Assembly (NCBI RefSeq): GCF_900187405.1
Contig: NZ_LT896716.1
Span: 2,670,001 to 2,734,000, forward strand
Reading direction: 5' to 3'
DNA from: Geobacter sp. DSM 9736
Lineage (GTDB): Bacteria; Desulfobacterota; Desulfuromonadia; Geobacterales; Geobacteraceae
DNA length: 64,000 nucleotides
The stretch's first letter is position 1. Every line of letters begins with the position of its first letter. Position numbers and translations under genes: made by a program. The notes below the pieces were generated by a model. That model worked only from the letters and a program-made list of their open reading frames with translations, ran no database searches and was not told where the DNA came from. This document shows, one piece after another, positions 26,785 through 36,410 of this stretch.

Positions 26785-27147
26785 CTACCGTATCTCTACC
26801 CCTTCGGGACGAACCATCCCCTCCCCCTTCTCCTGCCGGACCAAATGGTTCTCAATAGTGGCCGCTACCCCCAATGCACCGCTCTTGGCCGCCGCAGCAG
26901 CGAATTCCTGATCGAGAAGCGAACGGTATATCTCCTCTCCCTGGCCCCCTCCGGTCAACGTATCCTTCCCGACAGTGGAGCGCATAGACTTAAGCATCAT
27001 TCCTACAAACATAGCCTCGAATTCCCTCGCGGCTTTCTTGACGGCAGCGCTTTCCTTATCGGCCACCCTTGCCTCAGGCTTGAGGCGCTGCTGTAGCATT
27101 TTTTCGTTGCCCAACACCGGATCTGGCTGAACTCCCGTCAACTGCAT
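26785..27147 (-). CDS. flgJ: Rod-binding protein FlgJ, N-terminal domain only
   Basis: 120 residues. The motif AAREFEAMFVGMMLKSMRSTV and GGGQGEEIYRSLLDQEFA are the rod-binding domain of FlgJ (recognisable core: FEAMFVGMMLKSM). The C-terminal glucosaminidase domain of enterobacterial FlgJ is absent, which is normal for deltaproteobacteria, so a separate wall hydrolase must open the peptidoglycan. It sits 16 bases after flgI, the P-ring gene. Probably exported by the type III apparatus as a rod cap. Confidence 0.9.
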   Translation of the reverse strand: MQLTGVQPDPVLGNEKMLQQRLKPEARVADKESAAVKKAAREFEAMFVGMMLKSMRSTVGKDTLTGGGQGEEIYRSLLDQEFAAAAAKSGALGVAATIENHLVRQEKGEGMVRPEGVEIR

Positions 27148-27163
27148 CTGTTCACCTCTCTGG

Positions 27164-28267
27164 TCAAATAACCGTCAATTCTGCCTGAAGGGCTCCAGCT
27201 GCCTTTATGGCCTGCATGATCCCGATGAGGTCCCGGGGTGTTACTCCTAAAGCATTCAGTGCGCGCACGACCTCCCCTATTTCCGCCCCCTGTCGCAGAA
27301 CAGCCAGCCCTCCCGGGCTCTCCGTCACGCTCACAGAGGTCCTTGGCACCACAACCGTCTGCCCCGTGCTCAGTGGTTGAGGCTGTGAAACCTTAGGTGT
27401 CTCCTTGATGAACAGCGTCAGATTCCCATGGGATACCGCCACTGTGGAAATTCTGACATTCTCTCCCATGACAATCGTTCCAGTCCTTTCGTTGAGGACA
27501 ACCTTTGCCAATGTGTCAGGCTGTACCTCGAGACGTTCAAGCTCCGCCACGAATTCTACAGTCCTGCCCTGAAAGGGCGTGGGTATCGTGAGAACTATTG
27601 TTCCGGGATCGCTGCAGAAGGCCACTCCCCCCTTGAACTTGTCGTTGATGGCAGCAGCCACCCGGGAAGCCGTTGTAAAATCGGACTGGCGGAGATTCAG
27701 TCTAAGCTGGCTCCGATCCGCTAGAATGTTCGGCAGTTCTCGCTCGATGAGCGCCCCTTCCGGCACTCGTCCCGCAGTCGGATGGTTCTTCTGCGCAGAA
27801 GCAGCCTGTCCGCCGTAAGAAAAGGAATTCGTCAGGATTCCCCCCTGGGCGACAGCATATACCTGGCCATCAGCGCCCTTCAGAGGTGTCATGAGGAGAG
27901 TTCCCCCGGCTATGCTTTTGGAATCCCCCATGGAGGAGACAAGCACATCGAGCTTGCTTCCCTGCTTCGCGAACGGAGGCAGAGTTGCGGTTACCATCAC
28001 GGCCGCCACATTCTTAACCTTGATTTCCGATCGATTAACCGTGACACCCATCCGCTCAAGGACGTTAACAAGCGACTGGACAGGAAAGCTGGTCTGGTCG
28101 CTGTCTCCGGTGCCGTTAAGACCTACGACAAGGCCATATCCGATCAACTGGTTGTCCCTGACACCGTCAAAGCTGGCCAAATCCTTGATGCGTATCGCCA
28201 TAGCTGAATTGGGCAGGAGCCCCAGGATGCATACGATCAGAAGTTTCTTTAGTAAATGCTTCTGCAT
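27164..28267 (-). CDS. flgI: Flagellar P-ring protein FlgI
   Basis: 367 residues if translation starts at ATG 28267, seven bases after GAGGAG; two in-frame codons upstream (TTG 28285, ATG 28273) overlap or abut that site. A signal peptide, KKLLIVCILGLLPNSAMA, precedes mature IRIKDLASFDGVRDN. Further family signatures are LIGYGLVVGLNGTGD, VAAVMVTATLPPF, and the C-terminal LNALGVTPRDLIGIMQAIK. FlgI polymerises in the periplasm around the rod at the peptidoglycan layer. It lies between flgH and flgJ on one transcript. Confidence 0.95.
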   Translation of the reverse strand: MQKHLLKKLLIVCILGLLPNSAMAIRIKDLASFDGVRDNQLIGYGLVVGLNGTGDSDQTSFPVQSLVNVLERMGVTVNRSEIKVKNVAAVMVTATLPPFAKQGSKLDVLVSSMGDSKSIAGGTLLMTPLKGADGQVYAVAQGGILTNSFSYGGQAASAQKNHPTAGRVPEGALIERELPNILADRSQLRLNLRQSDFTTASRVAAAINDKFKGGVAFCSDPGTIVLTIPTPFQGRTVEFVAELERLEVQPDTLAKVVLNERTGTIVMGENVRISTVAVSHGNLTLFIKETPKVSQPQPLSTGQTVVVPRTSVSVTESPGGLAVLRQGAEIGEVVRALNALGVTPRDLIGIMQAIKAAGALQAELTVI

Positions 28268-28286
28268 GCTCATCTCCTCGCGCAAT

Positions 28287-28970
28287 CTAAAACGGCCAGA
28301 CCGCGTCGAGTATGTTCATCAGCCACCCCGGCCTCTGGCGGTCGCTGATGATCCCTTTCCCGGTATAGGTAATGCGGGCATCCGCAATTGAAGTCGAATA
28401 AACCACATTGTCGAATGTAATATCCCTCGGACGCACCATCCCCTGCAAAAGAATGATCTGCTCCTCGTTATTTACCCGTACATTCCGACGACCTTCGATG
28501 AGGAAATTGCCGTTCGGAAGTACGTCTATTACGCGAGCAGTAATAGTAGCGTTAAGGTCTTCTCTTCTCGTAGTTGAGCCTGTTCCGTCGTACGTGGAAT
28601 CGGTGCTTGCATTGATGAGCCTGCTTAGGTCCATCCAGTTCTTGATGCCGGTCATCTTGGTTTCCAGCCCCAGCAGATTGGGAATACCTGCGGAAACACT
28701 TGCACTCCTGCTGGTGCCGGTAGTCGCCTCATTACTCGCACTCGCCTGCTCTGCTATAACCACGGTAAGGCTGTCACCTTTTTTCCGGGCTTTCATATCC
28801 TCGGCAATTCCTCCCGATGACGCCTGCCAGATTGAGCCGTCAGCATAGGAACGCCGTGGCGCCTCTATCTCGGCATAATCGGGTGAATCCCTTATATCGC
28901 TTCGAGGCGCGGCACATCCAGCGAGGCACAGCAGTACGAGGAAGGCAATTTTACTGGCAGCGTTACTCAT
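28287..28970 (-). CDS. flgH: Flagellar L-ring lipoprotein FlgH
   Basis: 227 residues from ATG 28970. Signal peptide with lipobox LAGC (cysteine at about residue 19), so it is lipidated and placed in the outer membrane. Then RRSYADGSIWQ, KKGDSLTVVIAE and NGNFLIEGRRNVRVNNEEQ, all conserved in FlgH, and DITFDNVVYSTSIADARI near the end. It forms the L-ring bushing with FlgI. The gene stands between flgA and flgI with gaps of about 10-20 bases. Confidence 0.95.
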   Translation of the reverse strand: MSNAASKIAFLVLLCLAGCAAPRSDIRDSPDYAEIEAPRRSYADGSIWQASSGGIAEDMKARKKGDSLTVVIAEQASASNEATTGTSRSASVSAGIPNLLGLETKMTGIKNWMDLSRLINASTDSTYDGTGSTTRREDLNATITARVIDVLPNGNFLIEGRRNVRVNNEEQIILLQGMVRPRDITFDNVVYSTSIADARITYTGKGIISDRQRPGWLMNILDAVWPF

Positions 28971-28979
28971 GCATGTTCC

Positions 28980-29687
28980 TTAAAAATCGACTTTCACTGT
29001 CTGGGAATCCACCACCCTTGCCTGGATCTCCTTCTGGGACACAAGGTTCTGCACAAGAACCACATCCCCTTCCGCACCGGCGTTCTTCACTCTTCCGGTC
29101 GAAGTAAGACGAAGCAGATCATTTTCAAGCAGGATCGTCACAGTCTGTCCACTTTTGACGAGGGGCACCTTTTCGAGGTGTTCCGGGCGCATAGGGGAAT
29201 TCACGCGTACGGCAGTGCGCACTCGCTTCCCCACCACATCCTCCGGCTGTCGGTACCATTTTCCGTTGACTGCCGCCAGATCCCGCTTTTGAAGCACCAC
29301 ATCCCCTATCCCCAGAACCTCCCCCCTATCGAGAGGACGAGCAGCAACCACCACATCTGCAAGAGCTTCGACTTCGACCGGAAGCTGAAGATTCCGCTCG
29401 ACCCGCTCGTCAACACGAATGATAAGCGCGAGATTCCCCTTCCCCCACCCTTCCCATTGCCGCGGCGCAATGACCTCGAAGCTCGTCTCCCCTTTGGGAA
29501 CCCTGACGCCTCCGCCGTATCCGAGTTTCTTTACATTAAGCTCAACGCCTAGATTGGCTGTCCTCTTCCTGAGAAAGTCGGTTACCACCTGCCGGACTTC
29601 CCCTTCGGTCACGACAACCGTTTCCCTAGCCGAACAAGGAAGGACCGTCAGCAGAACAAACCCTGCTATGAGCACCAATCTCCTCAT
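28980..29687 (-). CDS. flgA: Periplasmic P-ring chaperone FlgA
   Basis: 235 residues with signal peptide MRRLVLIAGFVLLTVLPCSA. The C-terminal SAF domain is clear: VVAARPLDRGEVLGIGDV, VVGKRVRTAVRVNSPM (initial part VVGKRVRTAV), SGQTVTILLE. The protein assists assembly of FlgI in the periplasm. Like FlgH, it is encoded between flgG and flgI. The N-terminal half is less conserved, as usual. Confidence 0.92.
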   Translation of the reverse strand: MRRLVLIAGFVLLTVLPCSARETVVVTEGEVRQVVTDFLRKRTANLGVELNVKKLGYGGGVRVPKGETSFEVIAPRQWEGWGKGNLALIIRVDERVERNLQLPVEVEALADVVVAARPLDRGEVLGIGDVVLQKRDLAAVNGKWYRQPEDVVGKRVRTAVRVNSPMRPEHLEKVPLVKSGQTVTILLENDLLRLTSTGRVKNAGAEGDVVLVQNLVSQKEIQARVVDSQTVKVDF

Positions 29688-29712
29688 AGTTACCTCACCC
29701 GCCCCTTATGCC

Positions 29713-30501
29713 TTAGCGGCGAAGGTTGTTTGCCTGCTGCAGCATGTCGTCAGCAGCCTGGACCGCTTTTGAATTTATTTCATAGGCTCGTTGGCCAACA
29801 ATCATGTTAACCATCTCTTCGACTACACTCACGTTGCTCATCTCTAGGAATCCTTGACTTATGGTACCAAGGCCGTTCTGGCCGGGAGTGCCGGTAGTGG
29901 CATTGCCCGAGGAATCGGAGGGCTGATGGAGATTGTGGCCAAGACTGATCATCCCGGACGGGTTCGAAAAGGTGGCAAGCTGGATGTTGCCAACGGTGGT
30001 CGCATTGTTCTGGCCGGCCTGCGTTACCGCTACAGTTCCATCGTTCCCGATGCTGACCTTGGTTGCGTTATTGGGAATGACGATCTCCGGAAGGATTGGG
30101 TAACCATCCGAAGTCACCACACGCCCCTGACTGTCCCGCTTTAACGCCCCCGCACGAGAATACGCGGTAGTGCCGTCCGGAAGCTGCACTTGGAAGAACC
30201 CGTCCCCCTCGATTGCAAGGTCCAGTTCGTTGCCGGTCTGGTTGATAGCGCCGGGAGTGAAAACTTTTGTCACGGCAGCGGCCTTCGACCCAAGCCCTAT
30301 CTGGATACCCGATGGAATCTCGGTAGACGTCGTCGAAGGTGCTCCGGTCGTCTTGACGTTCTGGTACATGAGGTCCTGAAAGTCGGCCCTGCTCTTCTTG
30401 AAGCCGTTGGTATTGACGTTGGCAAGGTTGTTCGAAACGACATCGATATTGAGCTGCTGTGCCTGCATTCCCGAAGCAGCGGTCCATAATGCTCTGATCA
30501 T
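29713..30501 (-). CDS. flgG: Distal rod protein FlgG
   Basis: 262 residues from ATG 30501; normal length. N terminus [20 protein letters not shown], then [20 protein letters not shown], both FlgG signatures. The C terminus [19 protein letters not shown] and [17 protein letters not shown] is conserved. FlgG builds the distal rod that crosses the P and L rings. Encoded 31 bases after flgF. Confidence 0.96.
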   Translation of the reverse strand: MIRALWTAASGMQAQQLNIDVVSNNLANVNTNGFKKSRADFQDLMYQNVKTTGAPSTTSTEIPSGIQIGLGSKAAAVTKVFTPGAINQTGNELDLAIEGDGFFQVQLPDGTTAYSRAGALKRDSQGRVVTSDGYPILPEIVIPNNATKVSIGNDGTVAVTQAGQNNATTVGNIQLATFSNPSGMISLGHNLHQPSDSSGNATTGTPGQNGLGTISQGFLEMSNVSVVEEMVNMIVGQRAYEINSKAVQAADDMLQQANNLRR

Positions 30502-30532
30502 CTGTATCCCTCCTCGCGTTTACGCTTTGTAT

Positions 30533-31252
30533 TTATACCTTGCCTAATTCGTTGGCGGCCTTCGCCGTCATATCGTCATATCCCTTTACAACTTTTTGAC
30601 ATGTTTCAAAGTAACGGTTCGCTTCGATCATGTTTGCCATCTCCAGAACCGTGTTGACATTGGATTCCTCCAGCGCCCCTTGGGCCACCAAGGTTCGAGC
30701 CGCCGGTTGCGGCGCAGCCTGGTTTGCAGGTATGAACATCGCATTCCCGATCTTCTGAAGCGCATACGGCTTCGGGAAATCAACCACCTGAAGCATGCCG
30801 ACCGGCTCTCCGTTCACAACCACGGCGCCTCGTGCATCGATATCGACCTTGCCGATGCCGATATTTATTGGGCCGCCGTTTCCAAGCACTTCATGGCCGT
30901 CTATAGTTACCAGCTTTCCACCTGCGTCCCTCTTAAAATTCCCCTGCCTGGTATATGCCCTCCCCTCAGGGGTGTTTATGACAAAAAATCCTTCCCCTTC
31001 GAGTGCAAGGTCGAGAGTGTTACCCGTCTGTCGCTGAGGGCCTGCGGAATAATCGGTATAGAAGCGCTCCGCCGAAAGAACCGGTGTGTCGGTCAGCCTC
31101 GCCTGCTGACCGCCGTTCAGCAAGCTCTCGAACTGGAGCCGGTCTTTCTTGAACCCTGCAGTGTTGGCGTTGGCCAGATTGTTGGTAACTATCTCAAGAC
31201 GCCTCATGGCCGAAATGTTGCCGGAGAGAGCTGCATAGAGACCGCTGTTCAT
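30533..31252 (-). CDS. flgF: Proximal rod protein FlgF
   Basis: 239 residues. MNSGLYAALSGNISAMRRL and NNLANANTAGFKKDRLQFE mark the rod/hook family; length, position before flgG, and QGALEESNVNTVLEMANMI near the end fit FlgF. The protein forms part of the proximal rod. It starts 8 bases after the fliA stop, so sigma-28 and rod proteins are made from one mRNA. Confidence 0.93.
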   Translation of the reverse strand: MNSGLYAALSGNISAMRRLEIVTNNLANANTAGFKKDRLQFESLLNGGQQARLTDTPVLSAERFYTDYSAGPQRQTGNTLDLALEGEGFFVINTPEGRAYTRQGNFKRDAGGKLVTIDGHEVLGNGGPINIGIGKVDIDARGAVVVNGEPVGMLQVVDFPKPYALQKIGNAMFIPANQAAPQPAARTLVAQGALEESNVNTVLEMANMIEANRYFETCQKVVKGYDDMTAKAANELGKV

Positions 31253-31260
31253 GGAACCTC

Positions 31261-32013
31261 CTATTTATGGTGCTTCATCTTCGTGCGCAGGCGCATGATC
31301 GCCTGGCTGTGGAGCTGGCATATCCGCGATTCGGTGAGGCTCAGCACCTCCCCAATCTCCTTCAGGTTCAGCTCCTCGTAGTAATACAGTGTTACGACGA
31401 TTTTTTCTTTTTCGGGAAGCGTATCTATGGCCTCCGCAAGGATTTCTATCATTTCCTTGGCCATTATCTGCTTCTGGGGGTTCTCTGTCCCCTTGTCCTC
31501 AAGCACATCGAGAAGACCGAAGGGGCTGCCATCCTCGTCTTCCCACGAATCGTCCAGACTTACGACGGATAGAAAATGAACTTCTTCGAGCAGACGGAAA
31601 TAATCTTCCAACTCCATTCCCATTGCGCTGGAGACTTCTTCACTCGTCGGGTGGCGCCCGAGCTTCTGTTCCAGGATGGAGAACTCATGCTCCAGCCTCT
31701 TGAACTTCTCTCGCAGAGACCTGGTCAGCCAGTCCTGGGAGCGCAGCTCATCCATTATGGTCCCTCGAATCCGCTGCTCGACAAAAGTCTTGAACTGAAC
31801 TCCCCGCGTCGGGTCGAAACGCTCTGCCGCAGTGATCAGGCCGATAACTGCCGCACTCATCAAATCTTCTCTGTCCAGGTGAGGAGGAAGTTGTGCGGCG
31901 ATCCTGCCGACGAGGAACTTCACCAAGGGAAGATGGGAAACTATCAGTTCGTCCCTTTCCGGAAGAGGAACCCGTTGTGTTTCTTGTTCATAAGCTTTGA
32001 GAAGGCAATTCAT
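31261..32013 (-). CDS. fliA: RNA polymerase sigma factor FliA (sigma-28)
   Basis: 250 residues from ATG 32013, which overlaps the flhG stop (ATGA) and follows GGAGAG. An open frame reaches back to 32163 but lies inside flhG. Conserved regions: sigma-2 LPLVKFLVGRIAAQLPPHL, DLMSAAVIGLI, RFDPTRGVQFKTF and RGTIMDELR; sigma-3 around EHEFSILEQKLGRHPTSEEV; sigma-4 LPEKEKIVVTLYYYEELNL and LTESRICQLHSQAI. FliA directs transcription of flagellin and sensory genes; matching promoters are seen upstream of both flagellins and the histidine kinase. No anti-sigma FlgM is in the window. Confidence 0.95.
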   Translation of the reverse strand: MNCLLKAYEQETQRVPLPERDELIVSHLPLVKFLVGRIAAQLPPHLDREDLMSAAVIGLITAAERFDPTRGVQFKTFVEQRIRGTIMDELRSQDWLTRSLREKFKRLEHEFSILEQKLGRHPTSEEVSSAMGMELEDYFRLLEEVHFLSVVSLDDSWEDEDGSPFGLLDVLEDKGTENPQKQIMAKEMIEILAEAIDTLPEKEKIVVTLYYYEELNLKEIGEVLSLTESRICQLHSQAIMRLRTKMKHHK

Positions 32014-32942
32014 AAGCTCTCCATTCCCAATGCAGGAGCGAATCTCTGCCTGAAGAAAAATTGGATGTTGCCTTTGGGTCTGTTTTCTGCCGAATGTGTG
32101 TCCACCTTCCGCGCAAGATTGGCAAAACAACGGGATGCCTTCGCGTCCGGGAAAACCTCGCATACCGCCTTCTGCCGCTTTACCGCCTCCACAAGCTTTT
32201 CATCCCAGAGCACGCAGCCCAGGTAGTCAAGGGAGATGTCGAGAAAACGGCTTGTGGCGTTGGAAAGACGTGCGAAAACTTCGAGGGCGTCATTGCTGTC
32301 GTGTACCATGTTGACAAGGATCTTGAAGCGGTTCTCGTTGTAGCGGGTCGCCAGAAGCTTGATAAGCACGTAGACATCGGTGATCGAGGTCGGGTCCGGG
32401 GACACCACCATGACTATCTCCTGCGCGGCAGTGTTGAAGTAGGTGACATTCTCGGAAATCCCGGCCTCTGTATCGATGATAACGACATCGAGGTTTTCCT
32501 CCAGACGGTCCAGTTCATTCAGGAGCCTCAGCCGCTCGTGCTGCCCTAGATTTGTATACTCCTGGATACCGGAACCGGCCGGCACCAGCTTGATGCCCCC
32601 CGGTCCCGAGACTATCACCTCATCGAGGCGCATCTCACCTGAAAGGACGTGGTTGAGGGTAGCCGTGGGAGTGAGGCCGAGAAGGACGTCGATATTGCCC
32701 ACGCCGAGGTCGGCATCAATGATAAGAACCTTTTTTCCCGTCTTCGCGAGGGATATGGCAAGATTGGCGACTACGTTGCTTTTCCCGACCCCCCCCTTTC
32801 CGCTCGTAACCGAAATGACCCTGACGCCCTTCCGCTCGTACATTCCTTTCCCCGAAACGGGGCTTTGCTTCCGCTTGTTCGAAGACCTCGCGAGCTTGCG
32901 TAGCGAATTGGCCTGATCCGTCTGAAAACCCGTCAAGTTCAT
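32010..32942 (-). CDS. flhG: Flagellar number regulator FlhG (FleN/YlxH), MinD-type ATPase
   Basis: 310 residues. N-terminal DQANSLRKLA (residues 9-18) is the activating motif that stimulates the FlhF GTPase. The deviant Walker A SGKGGVGKSNVVANLA and the Walker A' region VLIIDADLGVGNID are MinD-type, as is DVVIIDTEAGI. FlhG limits flagellar number and, in some bacteria, acts with FlhF at the pole. Its start shares one base with the flhF stop (TAATG) and its stop overlaps fliA (ATGA), so the three are tightly coupled. Confidence 0.95.
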   Translation of the reverse strand: MNLTGFQTDQANSLRKLARSSNKRKQSPVSGKGMYERKGVRVISVTSGKGGVGKSNVVANLAISLAKTGKKVLIIDADLGVGNIDVLLGLTPTATLNHVLSGEMRLDEVIVSGPGGIKLVPAGSGIQEYTNLGQHERLRLLNELDRLEENLDVVIIDTEAGISENVTYFNTAAQEIVMVVSPDPTSITDVYVLIKLLATRYNENRFKILVNMVHDSNDALEVFARLSNATSRFLDISLDYLGCVLWDEKLVEAVKRQKAVCEVFPDAKASRCFANLARKVDTHSAENRPKGNIQFFFRQRFAPALGMESL

Positions 32943-34273
32943 TAACCGTTCTCCCTCATTACCAGGTTAGCCAGCTTTCTCGGTGTCGCCACCACGATGT
33001 CCTCCGGTACCATCTGGCCGTTGGTAAGGTAGGAAAGGGGGAGCTTGCTCCGCATGTGGGCGTTTATGATCCCTCCAAGGCTCTCGCTCTCGTCGAGCTT
33101 AGTGAAGAGGAGCCGCGAGATGGGGAGTATGCCGAACCTTTTCACGATCTCGTAGAGATCCTTGTCCTTTGTGGTCGCCGCCAGGCAGAGGTGGGTCTCA
33201 ATGGCCGGGCTCGATTCAAGAAAAGCCTTGAGCTCATCAAGCTTCTCCTGGTCCTTGGGGCTTCTGCCCGCAGTGTCTATGAAAATAAGATCCTTATCGG
33301 AGTGGCTCTCAATTGCCTTGGTCATCTCCTTGGGGCTTGAGGCTATCTCCAGCGGAACCCCCATTATCTTGGAGTAGGTCTTAAGCTGCTCGAACGCACC
33401 CACTCTGAAGTTATCAGTCGTGATGAGTGCGACATTGGCTCCCTTGTTTATAGCGTACATCGCCGCAAGCTTGGCGGTGGTAGTCGTCTTGCCTACACCC
33501 GTTGGACCAACGAGAGCGATGACTCGCGGCTTCCCCTTTTTTGTCTTTATAGGCCCAGTGCATTTGACAAGGTTGGCGAAAGCTTCCAGAAGCGAGTAGC
33601 GCAGCTCGTCCTTCTCTTCCCCCTGCTCGGCTGCAGGCTTGATGTATTCCAGAAGAATTTCGACTCCTTCCTCCTCGATACCGCACGAGCGGAGCTCTTC
33701 AGACAGTTCAGTCAACGAGATGAGGGAATCGTCTTCACGTTGTTCTGCGCTAACCGCAATCTTCTCCTTCGCCTCGTCGCCACGCGGGAAGACATAAGGA
33801 GCCGGCGCGGTCTTTTCCCGTGCCACGACAGCATTGAGGAGGAATTTTTTTAACTCTTCCATATCCTCCTTCGGCAGGTTCTTCATCGACACCGGTTTTT
33901 CCGCCGCTGGCTCCGCAGGCGCCCGGGCAGCCTGTGCCTGAAAATCGGGCTGCTCCGGCGGCTTGTTCATCAGGTTATCCACCTTTTCCCGCAGCGCTTT
34001 CAGCTCCCTCGCGATCGGCCCGAGCATCGAATTCTGGAATTCTTCGCGGGTCGACAGCATCTTCTCCTCCCTCTCCTGATAAGGATTGGGACGTGGAGCC
34101 GGTTTGGTTTCGAGTGCCGCCGTCACCTCGAACACCGGCTTCGTGAAGAAGCCGAGGATTCCCGGACGACGCTCCTTTTTGGAAGAAAGGATCATGGCGT
34201 CCGCACCCATTTCGACCTTGATCATTTTCAAGGCCTCCGACATATCGCCTGCCTTAAAGGTTCTGACTTGCAT
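32942..34273 (-). CDS. flhF: Flagellar SRP-family GTPase FlhF
   Basis: 443 residues. An N-terminal B domain (MQVRTFKAGDMSEALKMIK, ILSSKKERRPGILGFF) and a Pro/Ala/Glu-rich linker are followed by the NG GTPase core: ALVGPTGVGKTTTTAKLAA (G1), TTDNFRVGAFEQL, FIDTAGRSPKD (G3), and FTKLDESESLGG (G4). FlhF recruits the first basal-body parts, usually to the cell pole. The ATG at 34273 lies 20 bases inside flhA, which ends at 34254. Confidence 0.95.
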   Translation of the reverse strand: MQVRTFKAGDMSEALKMIKVEMGADAMILSSKKERRPGILGFFTKPVFEVTAALETKPAPRPNPYQEREEKMLSTREEFQNSMLGPIARELKALREKVDNLMNKPPEQPDFQAQAARAPAEPAAEKPVSMKNLPKEDMEELKKFLLNAVVAREKTAPAPYVFPRGDEAKEKIAVSAEQREDDSLISLTELSEELRSCGIEEEGVEILLEYIKPAAEQGEEKDELRYSLLEAFANLVKCTGPIKTKKGKPRVIALVGPTGVGKTTTTAKLAAMYAINKGANVALITTDNFRVGAFEQLKTYSKIMGVPLEIASSPKEMTKAIESHSDKDLIFIDTAGRSPKDQEKLDELKAFLESSPAIETHLCLAATTKDKDLYEIVKRFGILPISRLLFTKLDESESLGGIINAHMRSKLPLSYLTNGQMVPEDIVVATPRKLANLVMRENG

Positions 34274-36347
34274 TGAGCTCGACTACCCCCAGTGATTGAA
34301 TTTTGATATGAGGTGGTATCTCGTTGTATGAAAGGACCGTGACGTTCGGCATGAACCGCTCAGCAAGCCGTTTTATGTGCCTGCGTATATTCGGGGATGA
34401 AACCATGACGGGGGTGGCTCCGTACTGGTCGAACCTGTCCATAAGCTGCCGTGCGCTGTTCAGTATCCTCTGCGCCATGGCAGGATCTATGGCAAGATAG
34501 CTACCCTGCTCCGAGTGCTGGACGGCGTCCCCCACCGTTTCTTCCACATCCCTTGCGAGAGTGACGATATGGAGAGTATCGTCCCGCATCTTGTACTGCT
34601 CGATTATGTAACGGCCGAGGTTCTGCCGTACGAACTCAGTCAGCATCTCCGGGTCTTTGGTAACCCCGCCGTAATCCGCAAGGGTTTCCAGTATCGATCG
34701 GAGGTCCCGGATAGATACTCCCTCCTTGAGGAGGTTTTTCACTACCCGGAGCACGGTACCCAGATTGAGTAGAGACGGCACCAGCTCTTCCACAACCTTC
34801 GGAAATGTCGCCGCTATGTTGTCCAGAAGCTGCTGAAGTTCCTGGCGCCCCACCAGCTCGTGAGCGTGCTTCTTGATGATCTCGCTGATATGGGTCGCCA
34901 TTATCGTGGTGTTGTCCACAACAGTGTAGCCGTAAAGCTGTGCCTGCTCCCTGTCCGCCGCCTTGATCCAGAGTGCAGGAAGATTGAATACGGGCTCGGT
35001 CGTATGAATCCCTTCCACTCTCCCGGTGGTCGCTCCGGAGTCCATCGCCAGATACTGGCCGTTGAGCTCTCCCCCTCCGACCTTAGCGCCTCGGATCAGG
35101 AAGTTGTATTCGTTCGGCTTCAACTGAAGGTTGTCATGAATATGGATAGGGGGAACAACGAATCCCATCTGCTGGGCATACTGCTTCCGAATGGAGCGGA
35201 TACGCTCCAGCAGTTCCCCTTCCTGAGAAGCGTCAACCAAAGGCACGAGACCATAGCCGACCTCCAGCTCCAGAACATCGAGAGGCCGTATCGTGCTCAC
35301 CTGCTCGGTGGCTTCATCGGCGCTGCGCTGCTCGCCTATATCCTCCTCGTCCACCGTGGAAAGCTTCTCCCTCGACATGCGCCCGACCAGGTACGTAACA
35401 CCCGAAAGAAGGAAAAAAGCGAAGTGAGGAAGGCCCGGAATCAGGCCGAAGACAAAGAGAACGCCCGATGAGACGTAGAGGGCTTTCGGGTAGTTGAGGA
35501 CCTGCCCTGACAACTCGTGCCCGAAATTTTTCTCGTCGGCAGAACGGGTGACTATGATACCGGCGGCGGTCGAAATGATAAGCGCGGGAATCTGGGCAAC
35601 CAGACCCTCACCTATGGTAAGCAGGGTATAATTGGAAAGTGCGGTGTCCAGAGGCATCCCCTTCTGCCACACGCCGATTATAAAGCCGCCGATAATGTTG
35701 ACGAGTGTGATAAGAATGCCGGCGACGGCATCTCCTCTCACGAACTTGCTCGCACCATCCATGGAACCGTAGAAGTCGGCTTCGCGGCTGACCTTCAGTC
35801 GGCGCGCCTTCGCCTCCTTCTCGTTTATCAGCCCACTCGACAGATCGGCATCGATCGCCATCTGCTTCCCGGGCATCGAGTCAAGAGTGAATCTTGCAGC
35901 GACCTCGGCAACGCGCCCCGCGCCCTTAGTTATGACGACAAAATTGATGATTACGAGAATGATGAAGATTACCGCGCCTACAACATAGTTCCCGCCTACC
36001 ACGAACTGTCCGAAAGCCTTGATGACGCTCCCTGCTGCTTCGACCCCCTCATTTCCGTGGAGCAGGATGAGACGTGTCGATGCTATGTTGAGCGACAGCC
36101 TGAAAAGCGTAGTTATAAGGAGCACGGACGGAAATACTGAAAAATCGAGGGGCTGGGTGGTGTAGAGGGCTACGAGCAGGACCGCCAGAGAAATGGTTAT
36201 GTTTGCCGCCAGGAAAATATCAAGAATGAAAGCCGGCAGCGGAATGATCATCAGTGCCAGGATGCCGATAAGCACCAACGCCATGTAGATGTCGGAGTTC
36301 TTCCTGAAAGATGTCAGCTCGAGAGCTTCTGCGGCGGAATTTGCCAT
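34254..36347 (-). CDS. flhA: Flagellar export gate protein FlhA
   Basis: 697 residues. The N-terminal half has about eight membrane helices, with the conserved FHIPEP-type segment (GRVAEVAARFTLDSMPGKQMAID; core FTLDSMPGKQMAIDADL) and FVRGDAVAGILITLVN. The C-terminal cytoplasmic domain (from about residue 360) docks chaperone-cargo complexes. FlhA forms the nonameric ring of the type III export gate. It is the first gene of the long flhA-flhF-flhG-fliA-flgF unit and has a very good sigma-54 site about 50 bases upstream. Confidence 0.96.
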   Translation of the reverse strand: MANSAAEALELTSFRKNSDIYMALVLIGILALMIIPLPAFILDIFLAANITISLAVLLVALYTTQPLDFSVFPSVLLITTLFRLSLNIASTRLILLHGNEGVEAAGSVIKAFGQFVVGGNYVVGAVIFIILVIINFVVITKGAGRVAEVAARFTLDSMPGKQMAIDADLSSGLINEKEAKARRLKVSREADFYGSMDGASKFVRGDAVAGILITLVNIIGGFIIGVWQKGMPLDTALSNYTLLTIGEGLVAQIPALIISTAAGIIVTRSADEKNFGHELSGQVLNYPKALYVSSGVLFVFGLIPGLPHFAFFLLSGVTYLVGRMSREKLSTVDEEDIGEQRSADEATEQVSTIRPLDVLELEVGYGLVPLVDASQEGELLERIRSIRKQYAQQMGFVVPPIHIHDNLQLKPNEYNFLIRGAKVGGGELNGQYLAMDSGATTGRVEGIHTTEPVFNLPALWIKAADREQAQLYGYTVVDNTTIMATHISEIIKKHAHELVGRQELQQLLDNIAATFPKVVEELVPSLLNLGTVLRVVKNLLKEGVSIRDLRSILETLADYGGVTKDPEMLTEFVRQNLGRYIIEQYKMRDDTLHIVTLARDVEETVGDAVQHSEQGSYLAIDPAMAQRILNSARQLMDRFDQYGATPVMVSSPNIRRHIKRLAERFMPNVTVLSYNEIPPHIKIQSLGVVELNASQNL

Positions 36348-36394
36348 TGAATCCGGACCTTGAGGATATCTGGGATCTGCAGCACATCTCTTTG

Positions 36395-36410
36395 TGCAAC
36401 CGTTGTGCCA
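36395..36410 (-). promoter_or_regulatory. flhA: Sigma-54 promoter of the flhA operon
   Basis: On the - strand TGGCACAACGGTTGCA, a nearly perfect match to TGGCACG-N4-TTGCW with GG-N10-GC spacing. It lies in the 272-base gap between flhB and flhA, 48 bases before the flhA ATG. The rest of that gap holds no gene; a short inverted repeat GATGAC-A-GTCATC is at 36585-36597. Confidence 0.88.

Noticed and set aside
32014-32163. N-terminal extension of fliA by 50 codons
   Set aside because: It lies in another frame inside flhG, has no sigma-factor likeness, and ATG 32013 has a ribosome binding site and an ATGA overlap.
34860-35471. Open frame of 203 codons on the + strand inside flhA
   Set aside because: It is antisense to a fully conserved export gate protein and its composition (many His, Arg and Asp) is that of a mirror frame; no ribosome binding site.
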